A stretch of 48,370 nucleotides of DNA from a virus. The stretch covers positions 1 through 48,370 of IMG/VR virus record IMGVR_UViG_3300034375_012269; one strand, written 5' to 3'. The stretch's first letter is position 1. Every line of letters starts with the position of its first letter. Both the position numbers and the translations under genes were made by a program. The notes under the pieces were generated by a model. It did not search any database. It had not been told where the DNA came from and worked only from the letters and a program-made list of their open reading frames with translations. Below, piece after piece: positions 23,504 to 32,983 of this stretch.

Positions 23504-26500
23504 ATGTCCCAAAAAACTAATTTAAATTCAAGTCCATATTATGACGATTTTGACTCTGGAAAAAATTTCCATCGCGTTTTATTTAAACCAGGATTTCCAG
23601 TTCAATCGAGAGAATTAACAACTTTGCAATCAATATTGCAAGATCAAGTCGAAAAATTTGGATCACATTTTTTTAAAGAAGGATCTGCTGTTATTTCTGG
23701 TGGCGTAAGATATGAGAGTCAGTATTATGCGGTAAAAGTTAAATCTGTTGTATCTGGAATTAATATATCATTATATTTAAATAATCTTGTTGGTAAAGAA
23801 ATCAAAGGTCAAGATTCACAAGTTACTGCAAAAATTAGATCAGTTTTACCTGCATCAGAATCTGATGAGGGATATAATACTTTATATGTAAAATATGATC
23901 AGGGAAATAGTAGTTTTGAATTCCAACCATTTATTGATAGTGAAGGATTAGTCGTTCAAGAATCTGTTGTTTATGGAAATACAACGATTGCTTCTGGTGA
24001 CTTAGTTGCGGAGTGTATTGATTTTAGTGCTACCGCAATTGGATCATCATATTCAATTTCCGATAGTGTTTATTTTATTAGAGGTCATTTTGTCAATATT
24101 CTTGGACAAGAATTAATATTAGATCAGTATACAAATACACCTTCTTATAGAATTGGTCTAGAAATAAGTGAAGAAATTATAACTGCTAAAGATGATAATA
24201 CATTATATGATAATGCAAAAGGATTTTCGAACTATGCTGCTCCAGGTTCAGATAGATTAAAGATCACAGCAAAACTTTCCAAAAAATTGATATCAGACTT
24301 TGATGATAAAAATTTCATAGAAATCGAAAGAGTTAATAACGGTACAATAATTACTAGAAATGAACCGACCAATAATTACAATATTTTAGAAGATTATTTT
24401 GCAAAAAGAACATTTGAAGAATCTGGAAATTATTCGGTAAAAAATTATAATATTGAACTTCAAGAGAGTTTAAATGACAGAGTATCTTCGAATGGTTTGT
24501 ACTTAAATACAGAACTCACACTGGATGGAAATACTCCTTCGGAAGATTTATCAATTCTAAAAATTTCCCCAGGAACTTCATATGTAGAAGGGTATAAAAT
24601 TGACACTCAAAGTACTTATATTGATGTAGAAAAACCTAGAGAAACTTCACAATCAACACAAACGTCCGTTCCTTTCGAAATGGGCAACCTATTGAAAGTT
24701 AATAATGTTTCAGGCACTCCTATAATTGGAATCAATAATAATTCATACTTAAATTTACAAAGTAGAAGAAAAGAATCTACAATTGCAGGAGCAGGGACAA
24801 CAATTGGACAGGCAAGAGTTTATAACTTTTCTCCCAGTGAAACATATGAAAATACTTCCTCGCAGTGGGATTTATATCTTTTTGATATTCAAACATATAC
24901 TATATTAACATTGAATGATGCTGCTTCACTTACAGCATCAACTAATATAAAAGGTAGAAGTAGTGGTGCTAGTGGATATGTTGTATCTGTAAATGGTCAA
25001 GAAGTTACTTTAAACCAAACTTCTGGTTCTTTCTTGCAAGGTGAGCAAATTTTAATTAATGGAACTACTGAAACAAGTAGATCTATCAAATCTATAAAAA
25101 TATATGATGTATCTGACATTAAATCAGTATATCAAAATACTGAAGTACTTTCTGGGTTTTCCACTGATTTTGTTGCAGATTCTGTTTTAGAAAAACAAAT
25201 TGGAAATAATTTCAGTATAGTTGATACCTTAGAGATTAATGGGGGGATTGCAACCTGCCCAGGAAAAAGTTTTGTTGGAATAAAAAGCGATACAATCATT
25301 AGATATCAGAGATCTGGAATTGATTCAGAGACTTTTAACAGAGTTGAATCTGTTTCCGATGATGGATCATCAATTACATTATCGGGATTATCTACAGTTT
25401 CAAATGTTTGTGATGGTGCAATTGCTAATGGACAATCGGTAACATTCTCATTTGGTTTTCCAACAATTTCAAATAAACAAAACGCTTCTTTGTTTACGGA
25501 GTTACCAGCATCGAATATTGCCGAAGTAAATTTTTTAAATTCTAATATCAATATTTCCAAGCAAATAACTTCAAAGTCTACAGATAGTAGTGGACGATTA
25601 ACTGTTAGTCTTTCTGATGTGGGAATATCCAGTGCATTTTTTGATGCTTTTGATGAAGAAAAATATTCTATTATCTATTCGGATGGTTCTATTGAACCAT
25701 TATCTTCAGATCAATTTTCTCTCCAAAATAACATTGTCACGTTTAAAGGTTTAAGAACCTCCCAATCATCAGTTACAGTAAATACGTCACTCAAAAAATC
25801 ATCAATTGTAAATAAATTAAAAACATTAGATAGAAGTCAAAAAACTTCCATTGCATTTACTAGATCGGGAATTTCTACTTCATATGGATTAACTTCAAAT
25901 CCATATTATGGTTTGAGAGTTGAAGATGATGAAATTTGTCTGAATACTACAGATGTATTAAAATTATTGGCAATATATGAATCTATTGATGGTGCTGCTC
26001 CAGTATTAGATACACTTTCCTTTAACTCTTCTTTAGGTTTAGATACAAATTCTATCCTTGGAGAACAAGTGATAGGAAAAACTAGCAATGCAGTTGGCCA
26101 AATTGTAACTCGCAAATCAACATCCGAAATAGAAATTGTATATTTAAATGATCAAAAATTTGATCCGGGAGAAACAGTTTTATTTAAAGAATCTTTAATA
26201 GAAAGTCCAATTTCATCAATAACTATTGGACAATATATAAACAGAATTGGAGATTATACCTTAGATAATGGACAAAAAAATGAATATTATGGATATTCTA
26301 AAATTGTTAGAAAGTTTGGAGTCAGGTCTCCATCAAGAAGATTATTAGTCATATTTGATAAATATACGTCAACTGGTTCAATGGGAGATGTATTTACAAT
26401 CTCTAGTTATGATACTGGACTTGAAAATATTCCACTCAATTCATCTGGTGTCAGATTATCTGATCTTTTGGATTTTAGACCAAGAGTTTCTGATTTTAAC

Positions 26501-29500
26501 GTTGTAACAGCAACAAGATCTCCATTTGATTTCTTATCCAGAGATTTTTCTGCAACTTCATTTGAGGTCATTTCGCCTAATGAATCTTCTACATTATTCT
26601 ATTCAAATTATTTGCCCAGAATAGATAAACTCGTTTTAGATAAACAAGGAAAGTTTAGATTAATAAAAGGAAATCCTGAGATAAACCCATCAGAACCTTC
26701 AAATAGATTTGGTGGAATGGAAATTGCTTCCATAGAACTGCCAGCATATCTTTTTAATTCCAGAGATGCAAAAATATCTCTCATAGATAATGCAAGATTT
26801 ACTATGAAAGATATTGGTAGAATAAGAGATAGAGTCGAAAACTTGGAAAGAGTTACTTCACTGTCGCTTTTGGAATTGGATACAAAATCATTGCAAATTA
26901 AAGATAATGATGGATTTTCAAAATTCAAATCTGGATTTGTTGTTGATGACTTCAAAGATTTATCTTTAGTTAATATTAGTGATCCCGATAATAATATTAT
27001 TATTGACATTAATAATAATCAATTAGTTACTGATAGAGACGAATTTTCATTAAAATCCATTTTAGCACCAGCACAATCTTTAAATTTGAATACCTTAGAT
27101 TATAATACAGATTACGAATTATTTGATAGTAATCTCAAAAAAACTGGAGATGTTGTTACTCTCGATTATGTTGAAGAAGAATGGGGAGTTTTAACTCAAC
27201 CATTAGCAACTAGAGTATCAAATGTCAATCCATTTAACGTAATATCCACAACTGGAACAATTACGCTTTCTCCAAGAAATGATACATGGACAAGAACGAT
27301 AGTTGTTCAAGGTGCTGCCAGAACTAATTGGATTGCTTGGTGGAGTGGAGCAGAAACATTTGAGAATAGATTGACGAGTGAATTAATTAATAGAACTGCT
27401 GATCCCTTTATGAGATCCAGAAATGTTGAATTCCAATCAGCTTCTTTACCTTCACTGACAAGATTTTATTCTTCTTTAGATTCAAACTCCCAAGTTGATA
27501 TTATCCCAAAATTATTAGAGATATCTATGGTTAGTGGAGTTTTCCAAGTTGGAGAAACTGTGCAAGGGTTTGTTGGCGATCAAAAAATAATTACTTTTAG
27601 AGTAGCAACTCAATCTCATAAGAGAGGTCCATATAATGCTACAATTAATGATGAGGGAGCACAATTTTACACATATAATCCATACGACAATCCCAATTTA
27701 GTTCCTTTATCTGGTTATAATTCTGCATCAACTGTTCTGAATGTTGATATTTCATCATTAGCAGAAGAAGCAGTTGGAGAATTTAATGGAAGAGTTGAAG
27801 TAGGAATGACTTTGATTGGTACTACCTCTGGAGCAGAAGCAACTTTAACAAGAAATCGATTGATAAGTGATTATGAAGGACATATTTTAGGTTCTTTCTT
27901 CATAAGAGATCCTAATCAAAGTCCTCAACCTTCTGTTAGGATAACGACTGGAGAAAAAACATTCAAACTAAGTTCTAATATAAATTCTTCCGAGGTTTTA
28001 CCAGAAGGTTATGTAGTATCTACTGCAGAAGGAAATTACACTTCTGAAGGAACTGTTCAAACTATTCAAGAATTCTTATTAACAGTAAGAAGGCAAGCAC
28101 CTCCTCCACCACCTCCACCGCCACCACCACCAGTAAACTGGGGAGATCCTTTGGCGCAATCATTTGCAGTTACAGATGATAGTGGATATATTTCATCAAT
28201 TGATCTTTGGTTCTATCAAAAGGATACATTTCAACCTGTTATACTTGAACTTAGAACAATGGAACTGGGTCTCCCAACTACTCAGTTGGTTAGTAATAAT
28301 TCAGTTATTGAAATACTTCCTGAGGACATTGTCGTTTCTACAGATGGACGAAATAGTGCATTTACCAGAGCAACATTCCCAAGTCCTGTTTATGTTGAGA
28401 GAGGACAAAGTTATGCGATAGTTTTACTGTCCCCATATTCAAACAATCATTATGTTTGGACCGCTAAAATGGGGGAAAGCACTTCAGAAACTAAAAATTT
28501 ACCAGATTCTGAAACAGTTATCTATTCTAGACAATATATTGGTGGCACTCTATTCAAATCGCAAAATGGAGTAACTTGGTCTGCAGACCAACTTGAAGAC
28601 ATGAAGTTCAGAGTCAATAGATGTAGATTTACTTCTACTGAAGGCACTGCATATTTTTATAATCCATCTCTCCAAAGAACATCTCTTAAAAGGGATTTTA
28701 ACTCACCAAGTACTTATTCAACAGAAAATAATCCAATAACTGTCTATCCAAGAAAATTAAATGTTGGTCTTCAAACAACATTTGATTCTGGATCTATACT
28801 TACAGTTGGCAGAAAGGTGGGAACAGATGGTTCATCAACAACTGGAATTATTGAACAAGTTGGAGGAGAAATTCTTACAACAACTCTAACAAATGTTGGA
28901 GTTGGATATTCTGTGGGATCATATTCTAATGTTCCTCTTTACAATATATCAGGATCTGGTAGTGGAGCACTTGCAAATATTGTCATAAATTCTTCCGGAG
29001 AATTATCTAGTTTATCAATAGCATCTAGTGGAATTGGTTATGTTCAGGGAGATGTTCTTGGATTGACTACTTCTAACGTTGAGAAAGGTTCTGGAGCAAG
29101 TATAACAGTTGCATCCACCAGAGGCATCAACATGCTGTATCTTACAGATGTTGTTGGGGAAACTTTCTATCCTAATGGTACTACTGCATTATCATATTAT
29201 AATGGAAATACTGCAGTATCTTTGGGATCAACATATACTACCAGTAGTGTAGTTTCCGAAGAAATATACAGTGGAAATGTTTTTGAAGTTTATGATCACA
29301 GTCATGGAATGCACGCTTCTAACAATTCTGTGAAAATTTTTGGAGTTGAACCAACCACAGTTGGAGTTAAACTTTCACAAGATTTAGTTGCAGACTCAAA
29401 TACATTAACTGTAGATAATGTTGGAATATTTACAACATTTGAAGGTCAACCAGTAGGATCTGGACTTAATGAAAGTACAGGATATCTATTAGTTGGAAAT

Positions 29501-30568
29501 GAGATAATTGAATATAATAATTATAATGAATCTGCGAATACAATAACGATTAATGCAAGAGAAATAGATTCAACTATTACAAGAAAACATCTTGCAGGTT
29601 CTATAGTGTATAAGTATGAATTAAATGGAGTTTCTTTGAGGAGAATCAACAAAAATCATACTATGACTACAAATAGCAATACAATCAATTCAAATAAAAC
29701 GATTGATTCGTATCAAATGCAATTTGATAGATCGTCAAGAACATCGGGAGATAATCTGTTGTCATTCGCAGATGAAAGAAAAGTTGGTGGAAATGAGTGT
29801 ATTTTATCTCAAAATATTCAATATAATTCAATTCTTCCATTTTTTGATGTGTTTTCCCCAGCAAATACAGCAATAGAATCTTCTATAAGAACAGTTTCTG
29901 CTACTAGTGCTAGCGGATCTGAAGTGTCATTCCAAGATATTGGATATATCCCACTGCAATTAAATACTACTAATGAATTGAATTCAACTAGAATGATTGC
30001 ATCTCATATCAATGAGACTGATAATTTATCATCTCTTCCCAATAATAAATCTTTGACCATTGCAATCAATATGCAGGGAACTACGTATGCTTCACCTATG
30101 ATTAATATTAGTTCTTATGCAAATATAAATCTCTTTAGAAATAGAGTTGATTTACCAGTTAGAGATTATGTTAATGATTCAAGAACAAATCAATTAAGTG
30201 GTGATCCACATTCATCAGTCTATATTACGAAAAAAATAACTTTAAAAAATCCTGCAACATCTTTAAAAGTTCTTTTATCGGCATATAAAGATTCATCTGC
30301 AGATTTTAGAGTTCTTTATAGACTTTTCAAATCCGATAGTTCTGAAATTGATCAAACCTATGAATTATTCCCAGGATATGATAATTTAAATAGTGGAAGA
30401 CCTGATACTTTTGTAAGATCTAGTTTGGACAATGAATTCTTAGATTATGAATTTACTGCCGATAATGTTTCAGAATATGATGGATTTGTTATAAAAATAG
30501 TAATGAGTGGAACTAATGAATCGAAACCAATCAGAATTAAAGATTTTAGAGCAATAGCATTATCATGA
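23504..30568 (+). CDS. Large virion structural protein (2354 aa), gp10 position, DUF4815-like start
   Basis: The N-terminus (SPYYDDFDSGKNFHRVLFKP, then QSRELTTLQSILQDQVEKFGSHFFKEGSAV) is of the DUF4815 type found in many phage tail proteins. The position after gp8 matches T4 gp10, but homology with gp10 cannot be shown here. A run of 11 prolines (1533-1543) divides a large first part from a C-terminal part starting WGDPLAQSFAV. The C-terminal part carries a GxGY repeat (about 1789-1875) and an R-x-x-G-type module (about 1961-2039), and ends in a jelly-roll-like region (LFKSDSSEIDQTYELFPGY). It is probably a baseplate periphery or fibre-bearing protein. The last bases overlap the next start (ATGA). 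Confidence 0.85.
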   Translation: MSQKTNLNSSPYYDDFDSGKNFHRVLFKPGFPVQSRELTTLQSILQDQVEKFGSHFFKEGSAVISGGVRYESQYYAVKVKSVVSGINISLYLNNLVGKEIKGQDSQVTAKIRSVLPASESDEGYNTLYVKYDQGNSSFEFQPFIDSEGLVVQESVVYGNTTIASGDLVAECIDFSATAIGSSYSISDSVYFIRGHFVNILGQELILDQYTNTPSYRIGLEISEEIITAKDDNTLYDNAKGFSNYAAPGSDRLKITAKLSKKLISDFDDKNFIEIERVNNGTIITRNEPTNNYNILEDYFAKRTFEESGNYSVKNYNIELQESLNDRVSSNGLYLNTELTLDGNTPSEDLSILKISPGTSYVEGYKIDTQSTYIDVEKPRETSQSTQTSVPFEMGNLLKVNNVSGTPIIGINNNSYLNLQSRRKESTIAGAGTTIGQARVYNFSPSETYENTSSQWDLYLFDIQTYTILTLNDAASLTASTNIKGRSSGASGYVVSVNGQEVTLNQTSGSFLQGEQILINGTTETSRSIKSIKIYDVSDIKSVYQNTEVLSGFSTDFVADSVLEKQIGNNFSIVDTLEINGGIATCPGKSFVGIKSDTIIRYQRSGIDSETFNRVESVSDDGSSITLSGLSTVSNVCDGAIANGQSVTFSFGFPTISNKQNASLFTELPASNIAEVNFLNSNINISKQITSKSTDSSGRLTVSLSDVGISSAFFDAFDEEKYSIIYSDGSIEPLSSDQFSLQNNIVTFKGLRTSQSSVTVNTSLKKSSIVNKLKTLDRSQKTSIAFTRSGISTSYGLTSNPYYGLRVEDDEICLNTTDVLKLLAIYESIDGAAPVLDTLSFNSSLGLDTNSILGEQVIGKTSNAVGQIVTRKSTSEIEIVYLNDQKFDPGETVLFKESLIESPISSITIGQYINRIGDYTLDNGQKNEYYGYSKIVRKFGVRSPSRRLLVIFDKYTSTGSMGDVFTISSYDTGLENIPLNSSGVRLSDLLDFRPRVSDFNVVTATRSPFDFLSRDFSATSFEVISPNESSTLFYSNYLPRIDKLVLDKQGKFRLIKGNPEINPSEPSNRFGGMEIASIELPAYLFNSRDAKISLIDNARFTMKDIGRIRDRVENLERVTSLSLLELDTKSLQIKDNDGFSKFKSGFVVDDFKDLSLVNISDPDNNIIIDINNNQLVTDRDEFSLKSILAPAQSLNLNTLDYNTDYELFDSNLKKTGDVVTLDYVEEEWGVLTQPLATRVSNVNPFNVISTTGTITLSPRNDTWTRTIVVQGAARTNWIAWWSGAETFENRLTSELINRTADPFMRSRNVEFQSASLPSLTRFYSSLDSNSQVDIIPKLLEISMVSGVFQVGETVQGFVGDQKIITFRVATQSHKRGPYNATINDEGAQFYTYNPYDNPNLVPLSGYNSASTVLNVDISSLAEEAVGEFNGRVEVGMTLIGTTSGAEATLTRNRLISDYEGHILGSFFIRDPNQSPQPSVRITTGEKTFKLSSNINSSEVLPEGYVVSTAEGNYTSEGTVQTIQEFLLTVRRQAPPPPPPPPPPPVNWGDPLAQSFAVTDDSGYISSIDLWFYQKDTFQPVILELRTMELGLPTTQLVSNNSVIEILPEDIVVSTDGRNSAFTRATFPSPVYVERGQSYAIVLLSPYSNNHYVWTAKMGESTSETKNLPDSETVIYSRQYIGGTLFKSQNGVTWSADQLEDMKFRVNRCRFTSTEGTAYFYNPSLQRTSLKRDFNSPSTYSTENNPITVYPRKLNVGLQTTFDSGSILTVGRKVGTDGSSTTGIIEQVGGEILTTTLTNVGVGYSVGSYSNVPLYNISGSGSGALANIVINSSGELSSLSIASSGIGYVQGDVLGLTTSNVEKGSGASITVASTRGINMLYLTDVVGETFYPNGTTALSYYNGNTAVSLGSTYTTSSVVSEEIYSGNVFEVYDHSHGMHASNNSVKIFGVEPTTVGVKLSQDLVADSNTLTVDNVGIFTTFEGQPVGSGLNESTGYLLVGNEIIEYNNYNESANTITINAREIDSTITRKHLAGSIVYKYELNGVSLRRINKNHTMTTNSNTINSNKTIDSYQMQFDRSSRTSGDNLLSFADERKVGGNECILSQNIQYNSILPFFDVFSPANTAIESSIRTVSATSASGSEVSFQDIGYIPLQLNTTNELNSTRMIASHINETDNLSSLPNNKSLTIAINMQGTTYASPMINISSYANINLFRNRVDLPVRDYVNDSRTNQLSGDPHSSVYITKKITLKNPATSLKVLLSAYKDSSADFRVLYRLFKSDSSEIDQTYELFPGYDNLNSGRPDTFVRSSLDNEFLDYEFTADNVSEYDGFVIKIVMSGTNESKPIRIKDFRAIALS

Positions 30569-30768
30569 TCTCAGTTGAAGGACATAAAAATCTTAAAAGA
30601 GACAATGAAACAGGTGCTATCATTAACGTTGATAGCACCGAATATAATCGACATGTTCAAAATAAAAAAAATAGAAAAATTCGACAGGATGAAATTGATA
30701 ACATTAAAAATGATATCAGTGAAATAAAAACTATCTTAATGCAAATTTTAGAAAACAAAACAGTATAA
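30565..30768 (+). CDS. Small coiled-coil protein (67 aa), cyanophage type
   Basis: The ATG overlaps the stop of the preceding gene (ATGA), a sign of translational coupling. The product begins MISVEGHKNLKRDNETGAIINVDSTEYN, a beta hairpin conserved in T4-like cyanophages, and continues as a basic helix then a leucine/isoleucine heptad (DEIDNIKNDISEIKTILMQILENK), likely a coiled-coil oligomerisation segment. Function unknown; a small structural or assembly factor of the baseplate is possible. A 9-bp inverted repeat (30613-30639) lies within the gene. Confidence 0.75.
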   Translation: MISVEGHKNLKRDNETGAIINVDSTEYNRHVQNKKNRKIRQDEIDNIKNDISEIKTILMQILENKTV

Positions 30769-30776
30769 TATAAATA
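30769..30776 (+). promoter_or_regulatory. T4-type late promoter
   Basis: TATAAATA exactly, right after the stop at 30768 and 25 nt before the ATG at 30802. It heads the 30802-32116 pair. Confidence 0.75.
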
Positions 30777-30801
30777 TTCTATAGAAGAAGTCTCTAGATT
30801 T

Positions 30802-31140
30802 ATGTCAGTATATGTATCAAATATTGTAATCGAATCTGGTGCTAGTTTTGACACTGTTTTTGAATTTGAAGATTTTGCTGATGAGTCAGCACTCGATTTA
30901 ACTGATAACACAGTTTCAGCACAATTGAGAAAGCATTATGGCAGTTCTACTGCTGTTTCTTTTGCTTCGACAATTACTTCTGCTTCTGGAGGAAAAATTT
31001 CCATTGAATTGTCTCCAACACAAACATCCGCTTTAAAACAAGGAAGGTATGTTTATGATGTAGTGATAGAAAGCACAGGAGGTAAAAAAACAAAACTTGT
31101 TGAAGGATCAGCAATTGTTCGTCCCGGAGTAACGAGGTAA
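30802..31140 (+). CDS. Small beta-rich virion protein (112 aa)
   Basis: The product starts MSVYVSNIVIESGASFDTVFEFEDF and has a sandwich-like beta pattern with a DLTDNTVSAQLRKHYGSSTAV segment and GRYVYDVVIES strand near the end. This is the outline of the N-terminal attachment domain seen in phage fibre and receptor-binding proteins (BppU-N-like), but that is a resemblance only. It precedes the fibre-like gene at 31145 by 4 nt under the same late promoter, so it may attach that protein to the virion. Confidence 0.7.
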   Translation: MSVYVSNIVIESGASFDTVFEFEDFADESALDLTDNTVSAQLRKHYGSSTAVSFASTITSASGGKISIELSPTQTSALKQGRYVYDVVIESTGGKKTKLVEGSAIVRPGVTR

Positions 31141-31144
31141 TTAA

Positions 31145-32116
31145 ATGCCAAAAGTTCTTGTAAAAAGAAGTGGCGAATCTTTAGTTTCAGTAAAAGACCG
31201 AGTAGGTTCTGAAAATGCTGTAAGAGTTTTAACAAGTGCAGCATCTGCTCCTGCAAAATTAACTCAACTCGATGATGTTGATAGTACTAATAAAACTGAT
31301 GGAGTATTAGTAGTTTACGACGCACCATCCAGTAAATTTGTAATGACGGACACTATTGATGGTCCGATAAAAATTACTGATACGACAAATTCAATATCAC
31401 CTTCTACTGGAGCATTAGTAGTTTCTGGTGGTATGGGTGTAGGTGGAAATCTTCATGTTGCAGGAATTGCAACATTTGGTACAAGTACAATTGTAATTGA
31501 TGGTGATAATAATACAATTACTATTGGAGAAGAACTTTTTATTGGAGCAGAAGAATTAAGAAGTTCTACATTAAAAGTTAGTGGAAACAGTACACTTGGT
31601 TCTAGTGGAGGTATAACCACAACAGGTGGTGATTTATTTGTAGGTCAAGGTCTTCAAGTTGCTGGAGTTTCCACATTCATAGGACAAGCAACTTTCAAGG
31701 GAGGAACTATAAATCTTGGAGATGAAAATTCTGATAATATTAATATTGGAGGAGAGTTTGTATCAAATTTAGTTCCTGATGCAACGAATTTATATGATCT
31801 CGGAACTGATGAGAAAAGATGGAGAAACGCATTTGTTTCAGGAATAACTTCAACAAATAATTTATATGTTGTTGGAGTATCTACTTTTACAAATACCCTT
31901 AATATAACTGGTATATTAACTGCAAGTCAAGGTCTTTATTATGATGCTAATGATTTTGATGGTCCTAATGGAATTGCATATTTTAATAATACCGGGAAAT
32001 TAGTAAGTGCTACTAGTAATGCCACAGAAACTCTTACAGAAACAAATTTAGTTCTAACCACAAATTCTTCCGGAATTCCTAAATGGTCTTCAGTGATAGA
32101 TGGTGGAGAGTTTTAA
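31145..32116 (+). CDS. Tail-fibre-like virion protein (323 aa)
   Basis: The N-terminus (MPKVLVKRSGESLVSVKDR, QLDDVDSTNKTDG) is followed by many short beta repeats with Gly turns (GALVVSGGMGVGGNLHVAGIATFGTSTIVI, STLKVSGNSTLGSSGGITTTGGDLFVGQGLQVAGVSTF). At about residues 216-233 it has LYDLGTDEKRWRNAFVSG, the LGxxxxRWxxxF motif common in trimeric phage fibre shafts. No intramolecular chaperone is visible at the C-terminus. Its place between the gp10-position gene and gp13 is where T4 carries gp11, gp12 and fibritin, so a fibre or whisker role is likely. Confidence 0.75.
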   Translation: MPKVLVKRSGESLVSVKDRVGSENAVRVLTSAASAPAKLTQLDDVDSTNKTDGVLVVYDAPSSKFVMTDTIDGPIKITDTTNSISPSTGALVVSGGMGVGGNLHVAGIATFGTSTIVIDGDNNTITIGEELFIGAEELRSSTLKVSGNSTLGSSGGITTTGGDLFVGQGLQVAGVSTFIGQATFKGGTINLGDENSDNINIGGEFVSNLVPDATNLYDLGTDEKRWRNAFVSGITSTNNLYVVGVSTFTNTLNITGILTASQGLYYDANDFDGPNGIAYFNNTGKLVSATSNATETLTETNLVLTTNSSGIPKWSSVIDGGEF

Positions 32117-32122
32117 TAAATA
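32115..32122 (+). promoter_or_regulatory. Late promoter for gp13 (AATAAATA)
   Basis: AATAAATA overlaps the previous stop and lies 21 nt before the gp13 ATG; it starts the neck/terminase unit. Confidence 0.65.
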
Positions 32123-32143
32123 ATTTTAAAGGAATATTCATTT

Positions 32144-32983
32144 ATGGCACAACCATCAACTAGACAGGAACTGGTGGATTATTGTCTTAGGCGTCTTGGT
32201 GCTCCAGTTTTAGAAATAAATGTGGATGATGATCAAATCGATGATTTGGTTGATGATGCCATACAATATTTTCAGGAAAGACACTTTGATGGTGTCGAAC
32301 GAATGTATTTGAAATATAAAATTACTCAGGAAGATATTGATAGAGGTAAAGCTGGCGGAACAAGTGGAGTTGGAATAGTTACAACAACAGGAACATCGAC
32401 GATTGTTGGAGCAGCAACTACTTTTAATTTTTATGAAAACTCAAACTACATTAAAGTTCCAGATTCTGTAATTGGAATAGAAAAAATATTTAAATTTGAT
32501 ACTAGTTCAATATCCGGAGGAATGTTCAGTATCAAATATCAATTATTTTTGAATGATATGTATTATTTTAATTCTGTGGATTTATTACAATATAGCATGG
32601 TTAAAACATATTTGGAAGATATTGACTTTCTTTTAACTACAGACAAACAAGTTAGATTTAACAAGAGACAAGATAGGTTATATTTAGATATTGATTGGTC
32701 TTCTCAAAGTAAAGATGATTTCATTGTTATCGATTGTTATAGAGCACTAGATCCAACATCATTTAGTCAAATTTACAATGATTCCTTCCTTAAAAAATAT
32801 TTAACTGCTCTTATAAAAAGACAGTGGGGACAAAATCTTATTAAGTTTAGAGGAGTTAAACTTCCTGGAGGAATAGAACTAAATGGGAGAGAAATATACG
32901 AAGATGCAGAAAGAGAAATAGATCAGTTGAAACAAACCATGTCATTAGAGCATGAATTACCACCCTTAGATCTTATTGGATAA
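32144..32983 (+). CDS. gp13: Neck protein gp13
   Basis: The product is 279 aa (T4 gp13: 309). The sequence LVDYCLRRLGAPVLEINVDDDQIDDLVDDAIQYFQERHFDGVERMYLKYKIT (residues 9-60) is diagnostic of T4-like gp13, which together with gp14 closes the filled head and joins it to the tail. A Gly/Thr-rich loop follows (GGTSGVGIVTTTGTSTIVGAATT, about 68-90). The C-terminus has the usual QWGQNLIKFRGVKLPGGIELNG segment. The stop overlaps the gp14 start (TAATG). Confidence 0.93.
   Translation: MAQPSTRQELVDYCLRRLGAPVLEINVDDDQIDDLVDDAIQYFQERHFDGVERMYLKYKITQEDIDRGKAGGTSGVGIVTTTGTSTIVGAATTFNFYENSNYIKVPDSVIGIEKIFKFDTSSISGGMFSIKYQLFLNDMYYFNSVDLLQYSMVKTYLEDIDFLLTTDKQVRFNKRQDRLYLDIDWSSQSKDDFIVIDCYRALDPTSFSQIYNDSFLKKYLTALIKRQWGQNLIKFRGVKLPGGIELNGREIYEDAEREIDQLKQTMSLEHELPPLDLIG

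Noticed and set aside
28164-28421. 85-aa plus-strand ORF inside the 2354-aa gene
   Set aside because: Out-of-frame ORF in a strongly supported coding sequence, with a composition of random Leu/Phe/Ile.
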